From: Alitta virens
Taxonomy: Eukaryota; Annelida; Polychaeta; Phyllodocida; Nereididae
Length of the DNA: 64,000 nucleotides
Assembly (NCBI GenBank): GCA_932294295.1
Contig: OW028586.1
Span: forward strand, 11,280,290 to 11,344,289
Direction of reading: 5' to 3'
The notes under the pieces are model-generated. The model made no database searches. It worked only from the letters and a program-made list of their open reading frames with translations, and was not told where the DNA came from. A program made the position numbers and the translations under genes. Below are positions 1-9,601 of this stretch, one piece after another; within the stretch, counting starts at the first letter, position 1; the number at the start of each line of letters is the position of its first letter.

Positions 1-634
1 AATTCCCTTCCCAATGTATCCCTAATTAGTTTCATATCAAATGTACTCGGTCTGATCTGCTTGTCAGAATTGTGTGACTCTGAGTTTAGAATCACTCTTC
101 TTCTACTACTACTACTTCTGCAACCTGTTCATTGTACCTCCTCATTAATCATTCACCCTATTTCGGGCATTTGTTCGTGTATGCCATTTGGGTGTGCCAT
201 TTGCTTCGTCCAGGAGAGTGCATTAACTAATTGAAATTTTATTAGTCTTTGTATGTGGCCCGCATATCCCTAACTGGACTTGAGATGTACTCTTTGGTCT
301 CCAGGCCAAAATCAGGTATCTTGTTTCATAACACTGAAATTCTTATTCATTTACTTATCTACTCTATCTATTCCATGTAGTTGTTTCCTAATTCTAAAGT
401 TCTTTGTGAACATGTCCCTGTCGGCTTGACTTACATTCTATTATACTCTGATTACTATGACTGTGAACATGATTCTATTATACCATAAACCTGATGCTAT
501 TGTTCATCATACCTAAGTTGTGCTTGAGTATTGTAAATGTTATGCTTGAGTATTATGGATTCCTTCTCCCATGTCCAGCTAGCAACTACTTGGTGTTGAT
601 GACAAATTGTTGTCCTCTCAGCTGGGTTCTATGT
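1..634. other. intergenic DNA, no gene seen
   Basis: AT-rich sequence with stops in all frames and only a tiny CTA trinucleotide run near 103-115. I see no exon with paired splice sites, no repeat family and no RNA gene. Confidence 0.6.
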
Positions 635-827
635 AGGTCAAGTTGAGGTCATGTTGACATCTTCGTCAATTAGGTCAAGTTGAGGTCATGTGAAAGTAGG
701 TCACGTTGAGGTCATGTGGAACCAGGTTAAGTTGAGGTCATATGATCTTCAAAGTTGGCTGCTGCTACTGCTCCATGGCAAAACAGGTCAAGTTGAGGTC
801 ATGCAAAAACAGGTCAAGTTGAGGTCA
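635..827 (+). promoter_or_regulatory. cluster of six DR5-type nuclear-receptor half-site pairs
   Basis: Six copies of AGGTCA-AGTTG-AGGTCA, or a one-base variant, start at 635, 672, 698, 724, 785 and 811, all in the same orientation. Five have two perfect AGGTCA half-sites; the copy at 724 has AGGTTA as its left half. The spacer is 5 bp in every copy (AGTTG, or CGTTG at 698). Direct repeats of AGGTCA spaced by 5 bp are the classical binding site of RAR/RXR heterodimers. Spacing between copies is 26 bp for three of the five steps, so this is also a degenerate 26-bp minisatellite. Whether it is an enhancer or a chance minisatellite cannot be settled from sequence alone, and no gene start lies close by. 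Confidence 0.6.
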
Positions 828-3482
828 TGTTGATGGTCAGCTCTTCACTTCTCACTAGGTGGTGCTGATAGTTATTGATCCTCAAGGCTGGCTGCATGTC
901 CCTGGTCTTCACATCCGTTTTTCTCCCCAGGTGGCTGTGGTTTCTGGGTGGTGCTGCCCTCTGGTGTTGTATCTTGTAGTATCCTTTTCTTATACTCAAG
1001 CTTACATCAATTATTACTCAGCATTACCTTAATTATGTCATACTTTGCCTCTCTTGCATTGGTACTCCAATAATATGCTTTTTCCAATGACTGCTCTATT
1101 TGTTACACCTTGGCCATTGCTATTTACATGACATGGCTATCTACACGACAATCTACATGACAATATATGGCAACATACAAGCCAATGTTTCTCACAGACA
1201 GCAGCTAATATACTGATTACAACCAGTTTGATTAGTTTCAACCTATTCTAATTTTACATAAAGCAAAAATATTCCTGAAAATTGCAACAAGCAACGAAGT
1301 ATTCATATTTGTTTAATGTAACCGTTTAATTAAATTTAATACAATTTTTTTTCTGGCACTTGCCCACTCCACATGAACACGTGGCTCATAATGTTTCTGT
1401 CAGCTCAGCTGTTTCTAAGTATATGTATTTGCTTAATCATTTGCCTGAATGAGCAAGAGAAGGAATGTTCAGTCACCTATCTACCTCAATGTTCTTTTTG
1501 GCACATTTTTAGAGCACCAATTGTCCTTGCCTTGTGACTGAAAGAGGTTGCATGTTGCATGTTTAACTGTTGATACTGAAAATCCGATTCTTTTTTTTTT
1601 GGATGTTGTCACATTCTTCAAAGTTGCTCAGTTTCTGACACCAATTTAGCAATCTGTTGTTTCAATAGTTTTTGCAGGCCAAAGTCACAGCATCCAACAA
1701 GAAGTTTCTTTCATCTGAAACAATAAAACAACAAAGCATTAAGACATATTTCTGTGTAAAATGAGGTCTGTTAAACAATTTTGCATATCTGTGTATTGTC
1801 CATCAAGCATAAGGAACATTAGGGTCCTTTCATAGCTTCCGTAAATTTCACACGAAAAAAGACTGGATGTGGTGACATCAAATTTGAAAAGAGTTGACCA
1901 TAGCACTTAATGAGACATGGTTACTCCAATTAAACGCCCAAAAATAATAAGTCTTATGGCATCAAGCCAGAACTGGCCGCAAAATAACAAGAAAATCACA
2001 AGCACCGTTAAGTACAGGGCCTACAGACCTGTTACTAACACTTCATTCATTAAAAAATTTGGACACTAACGATTTGATTGCTTAACAAACTGATTGACTA
2101 CAAATTGTAGGAAATACTAATATACCAGGTGCAGTGATGACTCTTCAGGATGTTAATGTTCACGGTTCAGTGGGAACAACATAACCCTCATACCATTTAT
2201 TTCATTACGTAATCCAGTGGTCCTCTGTTGTGGAGCTTGATCCACAACTATCACGGAAAATTAAATGAAAAATCTGAATAATCATAATATTATGTAACGG
2301 TAAATGATGTGTTCACAACATACCATATACTACATAAATGTCCCCAAAAATTTAAAGAAGTAGAAATAACTGATACTGCATTCAATTTTGTCCGTTTCCT
2401 TCCATCTTCAATATATAGTGAATAATAGTTACCTGTGTATTTGTTCTTTCAATTTTTATTACTATCTGATACTGAAAATGTACTACTATGACCCATGATA
2501 AAAATAATCATAATTATACACATAGTATATACAATATATTTACATGAAGTTAAGAATCAAGTGGTTAGACAAACATAAAAAATATAAAAAAAGGTAAAAG
2601 AAGTTAAAATCATGATGTACATAAAATATCACTTATTTCATTAGCCAGAACCCCTACATTGCATTACATCATGGGAGTGTTATTACAAAATATGATTCTA
2701 TATCATGTATATATACTTCGACATACCTTAGTATAGATTTTTCCCTGGTTTCTATCTTCTTGATTTCAGGAATAGAAGAAATTTCAATCTACCTTGCAGT
2801 CGCCCCGAGTACCTGTAATTTAAATCAAAATGCACTGTTTACTATGGAGATGTCAACCTGATTTGCATTTGAATGTTCAGTTTTCAAAGACTTAGTCTTA
2901 CATTTAATACGCTCATTCTAGCTTCTGTTATACGCCTTCATTATTAATAAATAGTTGGGGAATGCACTGTTACTTAGTGTTAGTTAAATTTAAAAGAGAA
3001 TCTTCCAGCTGAGTTTGGGGATCAGCTCTGGTTTATGTGAAAACACTTGCTCCTATTCCATCTGAGTTGACATCTAGCTGCACATATTTGTTAATTACTT
3101 AAATATTTGATTAAACTGTATTTAGAAGTCTTGGTCTAGCATTAATGAAGTATGAATCTGATAACACCAGAAAACAACTTATATATTTAAGAAGCGACTG
3201 GTCAATTACACTGATTGGAGATTTTAGCTCTGTGGGATCTGAAGTAAAAAAATTAACACCAATTTTGCAGTAAGTGAGAAGTATACTCTAGTTACAATGA
3301 TCATTTATAACTGGTGCTGGCAAGTGCCTATTGAGCACCTCAATGTCAGTGTCAATGCTACTGGGTCCACTTGTGTATTTTATTTTATAAATTAGTTTTC
3401 TATATTTTTATGATTGATTGATTTTAAATTATATCTGTGATTTTATGTACCTGTCATTTTTTAACATATACCCCTCCCCCTA

Positions 3483-3540
3483 ATATCTATCGATCTATCT
3501 ATCTACCTCCCCCCCCCCAATGTCTATCTATCTATCTATC
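3483..3540 (+). repeat. TCTA microsatellite split by a C10 run
   Basis: A TCTA tetranucleotide tract is followed by ten C residues (3509-3518) and a second TCTA tract (3522-3540). A short open frame across it is a by-product of the simple sequence. Confidence 0.85.
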
Positions 3541-4136
3541 TTCGGCAAAAGTGTTCCAGCCAGTACAGAATAAGCTAAAAACACTCATATATATCTGCAT
3601 GACTGAAGGAACTAATAGATTCAAAAGATTATAGATAAATGTAAAGCGATTGAATGTCTCAAGACAAGTCTGAATTTATTGAATTATGATTTTGATAGTT
3701 GTTTTTCTTTTACAACAAAAAACACAGCTTTAACACTCCAGAAGCCTTGCTGGTGCAAACATAGCCTATCTGGATGAAACCTCATTTCTGGCGCTTATAT
3801 ATAGTAAGCATACAGGTGTTTTTCTAGGAGCAATTACTATATGGTTATTAATTAATTATGGAGCAGCTTGGCCTATTTGTATTTTAAACTTTTTTTTATT
3901 AAATGTTATGGACAAAACAATAATTTAAAAAGTTGCTATGATTTACGCAAGGTTATGGAAAAATATTACAAAATGTCACGGTATAATAGGACACATTTTT
4001 TAAGACAAATATAGCAAGATTAATTAATTAATGTAGTTGCTTGTTTGGAAGTTATTGGGCTAACTTTAAAAAAAAAAGCAGATTTTAGTCATGATAGAAA
4101 ATCACAGCTCTACATGAATCTCAGTGGTGGCGCTAT

Positions 4137-4150
4137 GGGGGGGGGGGGGG
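4137..4150 (+). repeat. G14 homopolymer
   Basis: An uninterrupted run of fourteen G residues in otherwise AT-rich DNA. It could form a quadruplex or be prone to slippage and to base-calling error. Confidence 0.85.
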
Positions 4151-4981
4151 CACAATGACAAAATACACTCAAACCTAATTTATTTGAAAAAAATAAAAAA
4201 TAAAAATGCTGATGACCACTTTGAGGTTTACGTCACTGAATCTACAATTTCCAAGTGATGTTCAAGCTACAGTAATAAAATCAATGACTGTCTGACTGCC
4301 TAAATGACTATTTGTCTGCTGTCATGGTCTGTTGTGCTGACTGACAGATAGACTGACTTGGCTGAGTTCAACTGACTAATTTAACTGACTGACAGTTTGA
4401 ATGGGATAATAATAATATAACTTCAATATAATCAATCAATGGCAAATATAATTTATTCCTGTCACTGAGCAGAAAACATGCAAATCACTACAATCAATAT
4501 TACTATTGTGTAATATGAGCGGGCTAGGCAGTCTAGTCATGCACACCTTGCCTAGACGGATTAAAATATTAGATTATTGACAGCTCAGTTCTTTGAGTTC
4601 AATGAACTTTTGACAGAGCTCTGACAAATAAATACTGAATAACTTCGGAAGAATGCCACATTTAGTCAGAAAATTGAAGTATAATATTTCCTGACATAAA
4701 TTATCCCATGTAAAAATGTCACTCAGGCCGCAAATAATCGCTTTGCCTCAGGTCTGTTTATATGTTTATCTGTGGCTTTTAAGCCCATGTGAAACTGAGT
4801 CATCATACATTCTCCAAATGGAAATTAAATTCATTAGTGAAAAATTATGGTTCAATGGCAATTGACCATTGCAAAATAAAAAAATAAAATCCAAGAATTT
4901 TCATTTGTCAGAAATGAAAAATACATAAATAGCCAGTATCAATGATAATAATAGCGCACATATAAACACAATAGATATCTA

Positions 4982-5145
4982 ATCATAGGCGGATCCAGGG
5001 GGGGGGGTGTCCAGGGGGTCCGGACCCCCCCCCCCTTTCAGGGCCTTAAGCTGCCACCAGACCCCCGGCCTCAATGGATTTAGCCCTTCGGGCCTCGCAC
5101 CGGCGTGGACCCCCTCCTTTCAAGATTTCTGGATCCGCCCATGAT
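4982..5145. mobile_element. MITE-like element with GGCGGATCCAG terminal inverted repeats
   Basis: The termini are 17-bp inverted repeats at 4982-4998 and 5129-5145 that differ at one position; their core is GGCGGATCCAG and its complement. The interior is GC-rich, unlike the flanks, with a G10 run, a C11 run and a central GTCCGGAC palindrome. There is no open frame, so it is non-autonomous. A related end (GGGGCGGATTCAG followed by G13) occurs at 17622-17646. No target duplication is clear, so the superfamily is unknown. Confidence 0.7.
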
Positions 5146-8100
5146 GATTAAAATGCGCCAATTACATACCCAAATGAAAGTGGCATCAAAGGCCTAAGTG
5201 CACTACAAAATGACAGTGAAGAATATAAACTCAGAATTAATTCACAACTATACTCTGGAAAGTTATGTCACAGCAAAAGTCACTTTAAATACCTGCGCAT
5301 AGTGACACAGTAGCTGCTGTAACGGCTCATCGCACACATGGCATGCACGGGGAACAATAGTTTGCTAATTAAAGCTAAAATCATCTTTAAAATTTCCGAT
5401 TTCATGTCAGTTGTTTACAGTGCTAATTAACACAAAACACAGAAATGACTCGTTTGGCAAAGCTAATTTTATTGTCACGGCTGATCATACCAGGGCATTG
5501 GAAAATGAAGTCCAATTCACAATTGGTAAAACCATAGTTAGCTATTTTTTTTATCAACAACCCTGTGCTTAACTTATACAAAAAAACACCTAAGTAACAG
5601 GCAAAAAAATATAACTTGCTCATTCTCCTATTATTTATAAGCACTTCACTAATTAGTGATTACTGTTTATCCAATTGATTAGTGTATTCCAAAATTGTAT
5701 TGAAATATATTTCACATTTTGGGCTACCATAAATAGGTCACAGAGCTATTGTCATATTTTACACTTAGGTCATTAACCATTGTTTTATTTTCTCAAATTT
5801 TCCGAGGGTATATGCTTCTAAAGCAGCCTATGTTTTGTTTTGTTTTTATTTAACACTATAAGAGGATCCTGCAGAAAACAAAAAGTCTTCAGTTTCTTAT
5901 TTGTTCACTGGTGCATAAAAAAGTGGCTAGTTTTAGCAGATTAAATTCCTGTATTGTTGCTGAGCTGTTGTTCACAGTTCAATTCCTGTGGTATTGCTGA
6001 GCTGGAGTTCACAGTTCAGTTTCCTGTTTTGTTGATTCAAGCCTTTGTAATAAAGCCTTAATTACAGGGTTAATCTCTTAAAGCATAAGTTCCTTGACTT
6101 AATCATCAAGTTTGTCTTTGAACTGAGTGCATTTTCATCAAGTTTGTTCTTAAGTGCATTTGCTATCATTATTTACCCATTGTGCTAAACCAAAGAAAAT
6201 ACTATTATTAGTGCTATTTTCCCATATGTAAAAAAACAAAAAAAAAACAATCCCCACGAGTCTTCAATGTTATGCAGACAGCAACAAAATATTAATACAT
6301 ATCATATATCATATTATATCAAAATAAATGTCCACCTGTTTTTTCCACAAATGGCATGGAACAGCACAAAAAAGACAGAAATGTTCACCACAATTCAAAT
6401 CCCAACTTTCTGATAAAAACTTTTTGGACAGAAATAACTTGGAGTGTGCAATATTCTCCATTGTAATTTTTGATGCTTCTTTGTGGTCATAATTATTGGC
6501 TATACTAATGACAAAGTAGCAAAAAAAATATCATTGCAAAGATAGGAAAATTCAAATTAATTGTACAGGGGTTTCTAAGAGTTAGCATGTTGGGCTGTGA
6601 CTTTTTAGTAACATTTATATCTATTTTGTGCTTCTCTATGACATATACACTGTATGTAAACAAGACCAAAAGACATACATGTGGACATTCATATATATCT
6701 AAAATATTAGTCCTATGGACGACGGTACGTAACTACTTTAAGCACATTTTGCGATTATAACTAAAATTGAACAGCTTAGAAACCCAAACAGACCAGAGAA
6801 TAAACTGTAGAAGGGAGGCCTATATATCGCACACACCTAAAAATGTTACAATTTAGGCTGCTCTGAGAATTTCTGACATAACTTGCAAATGAGTGAGAAT
6901 CAAAGAAAAGAGTATTTGTTCTGAAAAAAAAAATAACACCAGGTTGATATGTCTACACCAAATTAGCGTATGCTACATGCTTTTTGTCTTAAAAGCTAGT
7001 TTTGTCTGCTGAATATAATAACTACAAAATATTTTAAGGTACATTAATTCATTGGACATGCACGAAACTGAATTAATAAAGTGTGCTCATATTAAACATT
7101 TATCTAGCTTATATTAAACGGCATTTATAGTTGAAATTAGTATAGTTTAATGTGGGCATTGCAGTGCTCATATTTTTAGTATGAGGTGCCAATAAAATCA
7201 ACACTGGTTTAATATGGGCAGTTTTTTTGTAACAAAAATATTATGGATATATATATATACATATCATATGCCCTTATAGAAAATCAAACAAATGGAATGA
7301 TGCCTTTTCCCTAATTACGTATGCCCACATTACCCAACTTTACCCTACTTCTAATGACCAAGTTAGAAATAAACTCATCCAAATTATCACAATATTATTA
7401 ACGAAATTCGCAATATTATAACGCTTGCAAGCAAAACAGGTGCAACGTGAATACGTTCATGTACGAAAGAAGATGAAATTATATGGCCCGAATTTACAAT
7501 AAATGGCATCATAACACTTTAGAAAAATATATTCTTAAATTCATAACTTATTTAGGTAACAGTTTTCAGAGTCTAAATACAGTTAAGTGACGGTGATTGG
7601 GAAATTTAAAGGTAGATATAGGCCTATACATTTGAAAACCATGATTAATATAAATTATGACAGTTGTATTTCAGACGAAAATTGTTTGCCGGATCCACGC
7701 AATAGTTTTTTGTAATTCAGCCAAGACATGAGACAATTATTGTTTAACTACAAACAATATAAGAATAATTGCACATTTTTGGCAAATTATTGAGCGGACA
7801 CCCGCTACATGTTTGATAACAATCTTTTTAGGGCACATTAAAATCAGATATATTGTCTGATTTCCCTTTTATTTAAGCAATTCACCTCTACCTACAACTA
7901 AATGTAAGATATATATATCACTTGTAAAGATTTGCGCACGTTAGAAAAGCTCGTATTTTTGCCTTAGACTTCAGCTATCAACTATGAAAATCATGGCGGC
8001 CCGGGACCCATCCTCTATGAATAAAACACCACTAAACAAGATATTAAAACGAACTTTTTCCCACCTGTAAACATTCTGCATCAGTTCCTGAAATTCGATC

Positions 8101-8171
8101 AACTGGTACGCAATAAATCCATGATATCCATAACACACGTTAAGATTGAAAATATCGGGCATTTTGAATGT
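5146..8171. other. AT-rich intergenic DNA, no gene supported
   Basis: There are many A/T homopolymers, a TA run near 7247-7259, a two-and-a-half copy direct repeat (5944-6035) and short unsupported open frames. The minus-strand frames at 5423-5644 and 7971-8225 have no recognisable domain and no matching splice or promoter signals. Confidence 0.55.
5944..6035 (+). repeat. 37-bp direct repeat, about 2.5 copies
   Basis: Copies start at 5944 and 5981 with AATTCCTG and share the core TTGCTGAGCTG and TTCACAGTTCA blocks with a few changes. A truncated third copy follows from 6018. It is a small local duplication with no evident function. Confidence 0.7.
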
Positions 8172-8282
8172 TGCAGGGGCGTAGACTGGAGCGATCATAA
8201 TAGGGATGGAGGGTTTACCATACATCTAAGCAGGCTATAATTTCGAAACCCCTCCGACTTCATCCTTGGTTACGCTACTGCA
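8172..8282. mobile_element. possible short MITE with TGCAG..GCGTA termini
   Basis: The left end reads TGCAGGGGCGTAGAC and the right end, on the complement, TGCAGTAGCGTAACC. This gives about 15-bp imperfect inverted termini around a roughly 110-bp body with no open frame. It lies just upstream of the predicted promoter at 8305-8380. The termini are imperfect and no target duplication is certain. Confidence 0.35.
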
Positions 8283-8304
8283 AGGGCGCCAAAGGCAGCG
8301 CGTA

Positions 8305-8380
8305 TCACGTGATCGTCCTTGCGCGCGCTGAGATGGGAATGTCTATAAATTCAGCTGAGAGCTCAGGAAACCGTCAGTCG
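8305..8380 (+). promoter_or_regulatory. predicted RNA polymerase II promoter (E-box, TATA, initiator)
   Basis: A palindromic E-box TCACGTGA lies at 8305-8312 in a locally CpG-rich stretch. A TATA box TATAAA at 8344-8349 is followed 32 bp later by an initiator-like TCAGTC with its A at 8376, a textbook TATA-to-start distance. The predicted start is close to 8376. The short first exon that follows ends in ATG at 8401-8403, directly abutting the strong donor GTAAGT at 8404. Helix-loop-helix regulators of the USF/MiT type bind TCACGTGA sites; that link is family knowledge, not something shown here. Confidence 0.55.
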
Positions 8381-8470
8381 AGGATTTGCTGCCCTGGAAC
8401 ATGGTAAGTTGTTATGTTTTTTCGTTTGTTCATTAGTTTTCGTCATTCGTTAGTGCCTTGTTATTCGTTA

Positions 8471-8672
8471 CACTCGCCGACAGTGAAATTCGCCACGACA
8501 ACGAGGTGCGCCACCCCCCTTATACTCAATTATACACCTTGCAAGTTCATGATTTGTTAAAACTAACTGTAGTCCTGACACTCTGTCACCCCAACAGCCA
8601 TCTAATAGTTTATTGCACTTTATTACGAGTGGCGAATCACATTGTCGTGGCGAATTTCACTGTCGCTTAGTG
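8471..8672. mobile_element. 202-bp MITE flanked by TA, Tc1/mariner style
   Basis: Both ends carry long inverted repeats whose core GACAGTGAAATTCGCCACGA appears at about 8479 and, on the complement, near 8645-8664. The body is flanked by TA at 8469-8470 and 8673-8674, the target duplication typical of Tc1/mariner-type elements. It has no transposase frame. Removing it with one TA restores a sequence nearly identical to 9106-9133, which reads as an unoccupied paralogous site. It lies in intron 1 of the predicted transcription unit. An open frame of about 70 codons over it is fortuitous. Confidence 0.75.
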
Positions 8673-8689
8673 TAGTGCCTTGTAACCTG

Positions 8690-9092
8690 TAGGCCTACAC
8701 CGGTTCTTGATATACCGTTTAAATACCGGTACCAGGACAATGATACGGGTATTGATAACCATTATGTAATAATAACGGTACACTAAACAATATTCAGATC
8801 GGCGTTTTGGACGAAAGACGCATGTGATGCCCAGATGTTTTGAGTAAAATTGTGCTCTGAGTCTAGTCACTTGAGTTAGTCCTTGAGCATACATGTAATT
8901 AAAGTTAAAATAATGACTGGTTCATTAAATTCAATATTCTCTTATTATATTAGCTTATCATAGGGTTTATAATATATTTAATTTGTTCTGACTGACATAG
9001 TTAAATGATACGAATCATGATACGTATCGTATCGGTTTTACTGTATCGTGATACGTATCATATCGTTTTGAAGATAAAGGTGTACAGCCCTA
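8690..9092. mobile_element. probable hAT-like non-autonomous element
   Basis: The right end reads GGTGTACAGCCCTA (9079-9092) and is preceded by the GATACGTATC / TATCGTATCG arrangement that is common beside the CAGGG-type ends of hAT MITEs. The left end TAGGCCTACACC (8690-8701) is a diverged complement. Similar CCTTGTAA and CCTTGTTA words flank the element and may be an eroded 8-bp target duplication. No transposase frame is present. The assignment rests on terminal motif resemblance only. Confidence 0.45.
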
Positions 9093-9164
9093 AGCCCTTG
9101 TTATTAGTGCCTTGTTATTCGTAGTGCCTTGTTACGATTTCATTTCATTTTTGTTTTGTTTTAG

Positions 9165-9248
9165 GTTGATCGAGGACCACCAGGAGGGCTACAGGCGGAG
9201 CAGGATTGATGAGTTTTTCTATTTTGGGTTTCGTAATAGTTTCAATGG
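9165..9248 (+). other. exon B1, probably non-coding copy of exon B2
   Basis: Preceded by a pyrimidine-rich acceptor (TTTTGTTTTGTTTTAG) and followed by a weak donor GTAATT. It shares GAGGACCAC near its start and TATTTTGGGTTTC near its end with exon B2 (11740-11832). Joined to the exon 1 ATG it would read about 15 codons to a TGA, so inclusion would give a very short product. It is best read as a diverged duplicate of B2 that is skipped or non-coding. Confidence 0.4.
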
Positions 9249-9601
9249 GTAATTGGGATTTAAGGGGATTATTAGATTTGGATAGGAGTTCGGGAAACTG
9301 GTTCGCTTGCTGGGCTGGTTGATTTTGGTCGGTCACTGGGCGGCCCCCTAGTGTCAGGCTAACTTTGTCTGGTCTGTCTTGTTCGCTGGGGACCATTTAG
9401 TCGAAAATATTGGGTAAATTAATAAGGGAATCATAATTTAAGTTGGATTGTAGAATAGGAGATATAATAAGTAGAAATGTTAATTATATGTTTAGTCTGA
9501 TTTTAGAATAGTTTTTGTCTGTTTTAATGTATGTTGTATTTGATGTATGTTGTTGGCCATTTTTATTGCGTACCTTTTTTTCCCCTGGCTCAGGCTAACG
9601 G

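Larger units (their letters stand above)
828..4981. other. long AT-rich intergenic stretch, no gene supported
   Basis: Open frames are short, without codon bias or recognisable domains. Features seen are homopolymer A/T runs, a TCTA microsatellite and a G14 run. A pyrimidine tract with CCCCAG near 915-929 could be a splice acceptor, but no partner donor or frame supports it. I see no RNA gene. Confidence 0.55.

Noticed and set aside
8458..8670. 70-codon + strand frame
   Set aside because: It coincides with the TA-flanked MITE and its inverted repeats.
9145..9396. Minus-strand 83-codon frame with Pro/Gln-rich, protein-like composition
   Set aside because: It is antisense to exon B1 and its downstream intron block; the copies of this block at 12.2-12.5 kb do not keep the frame.
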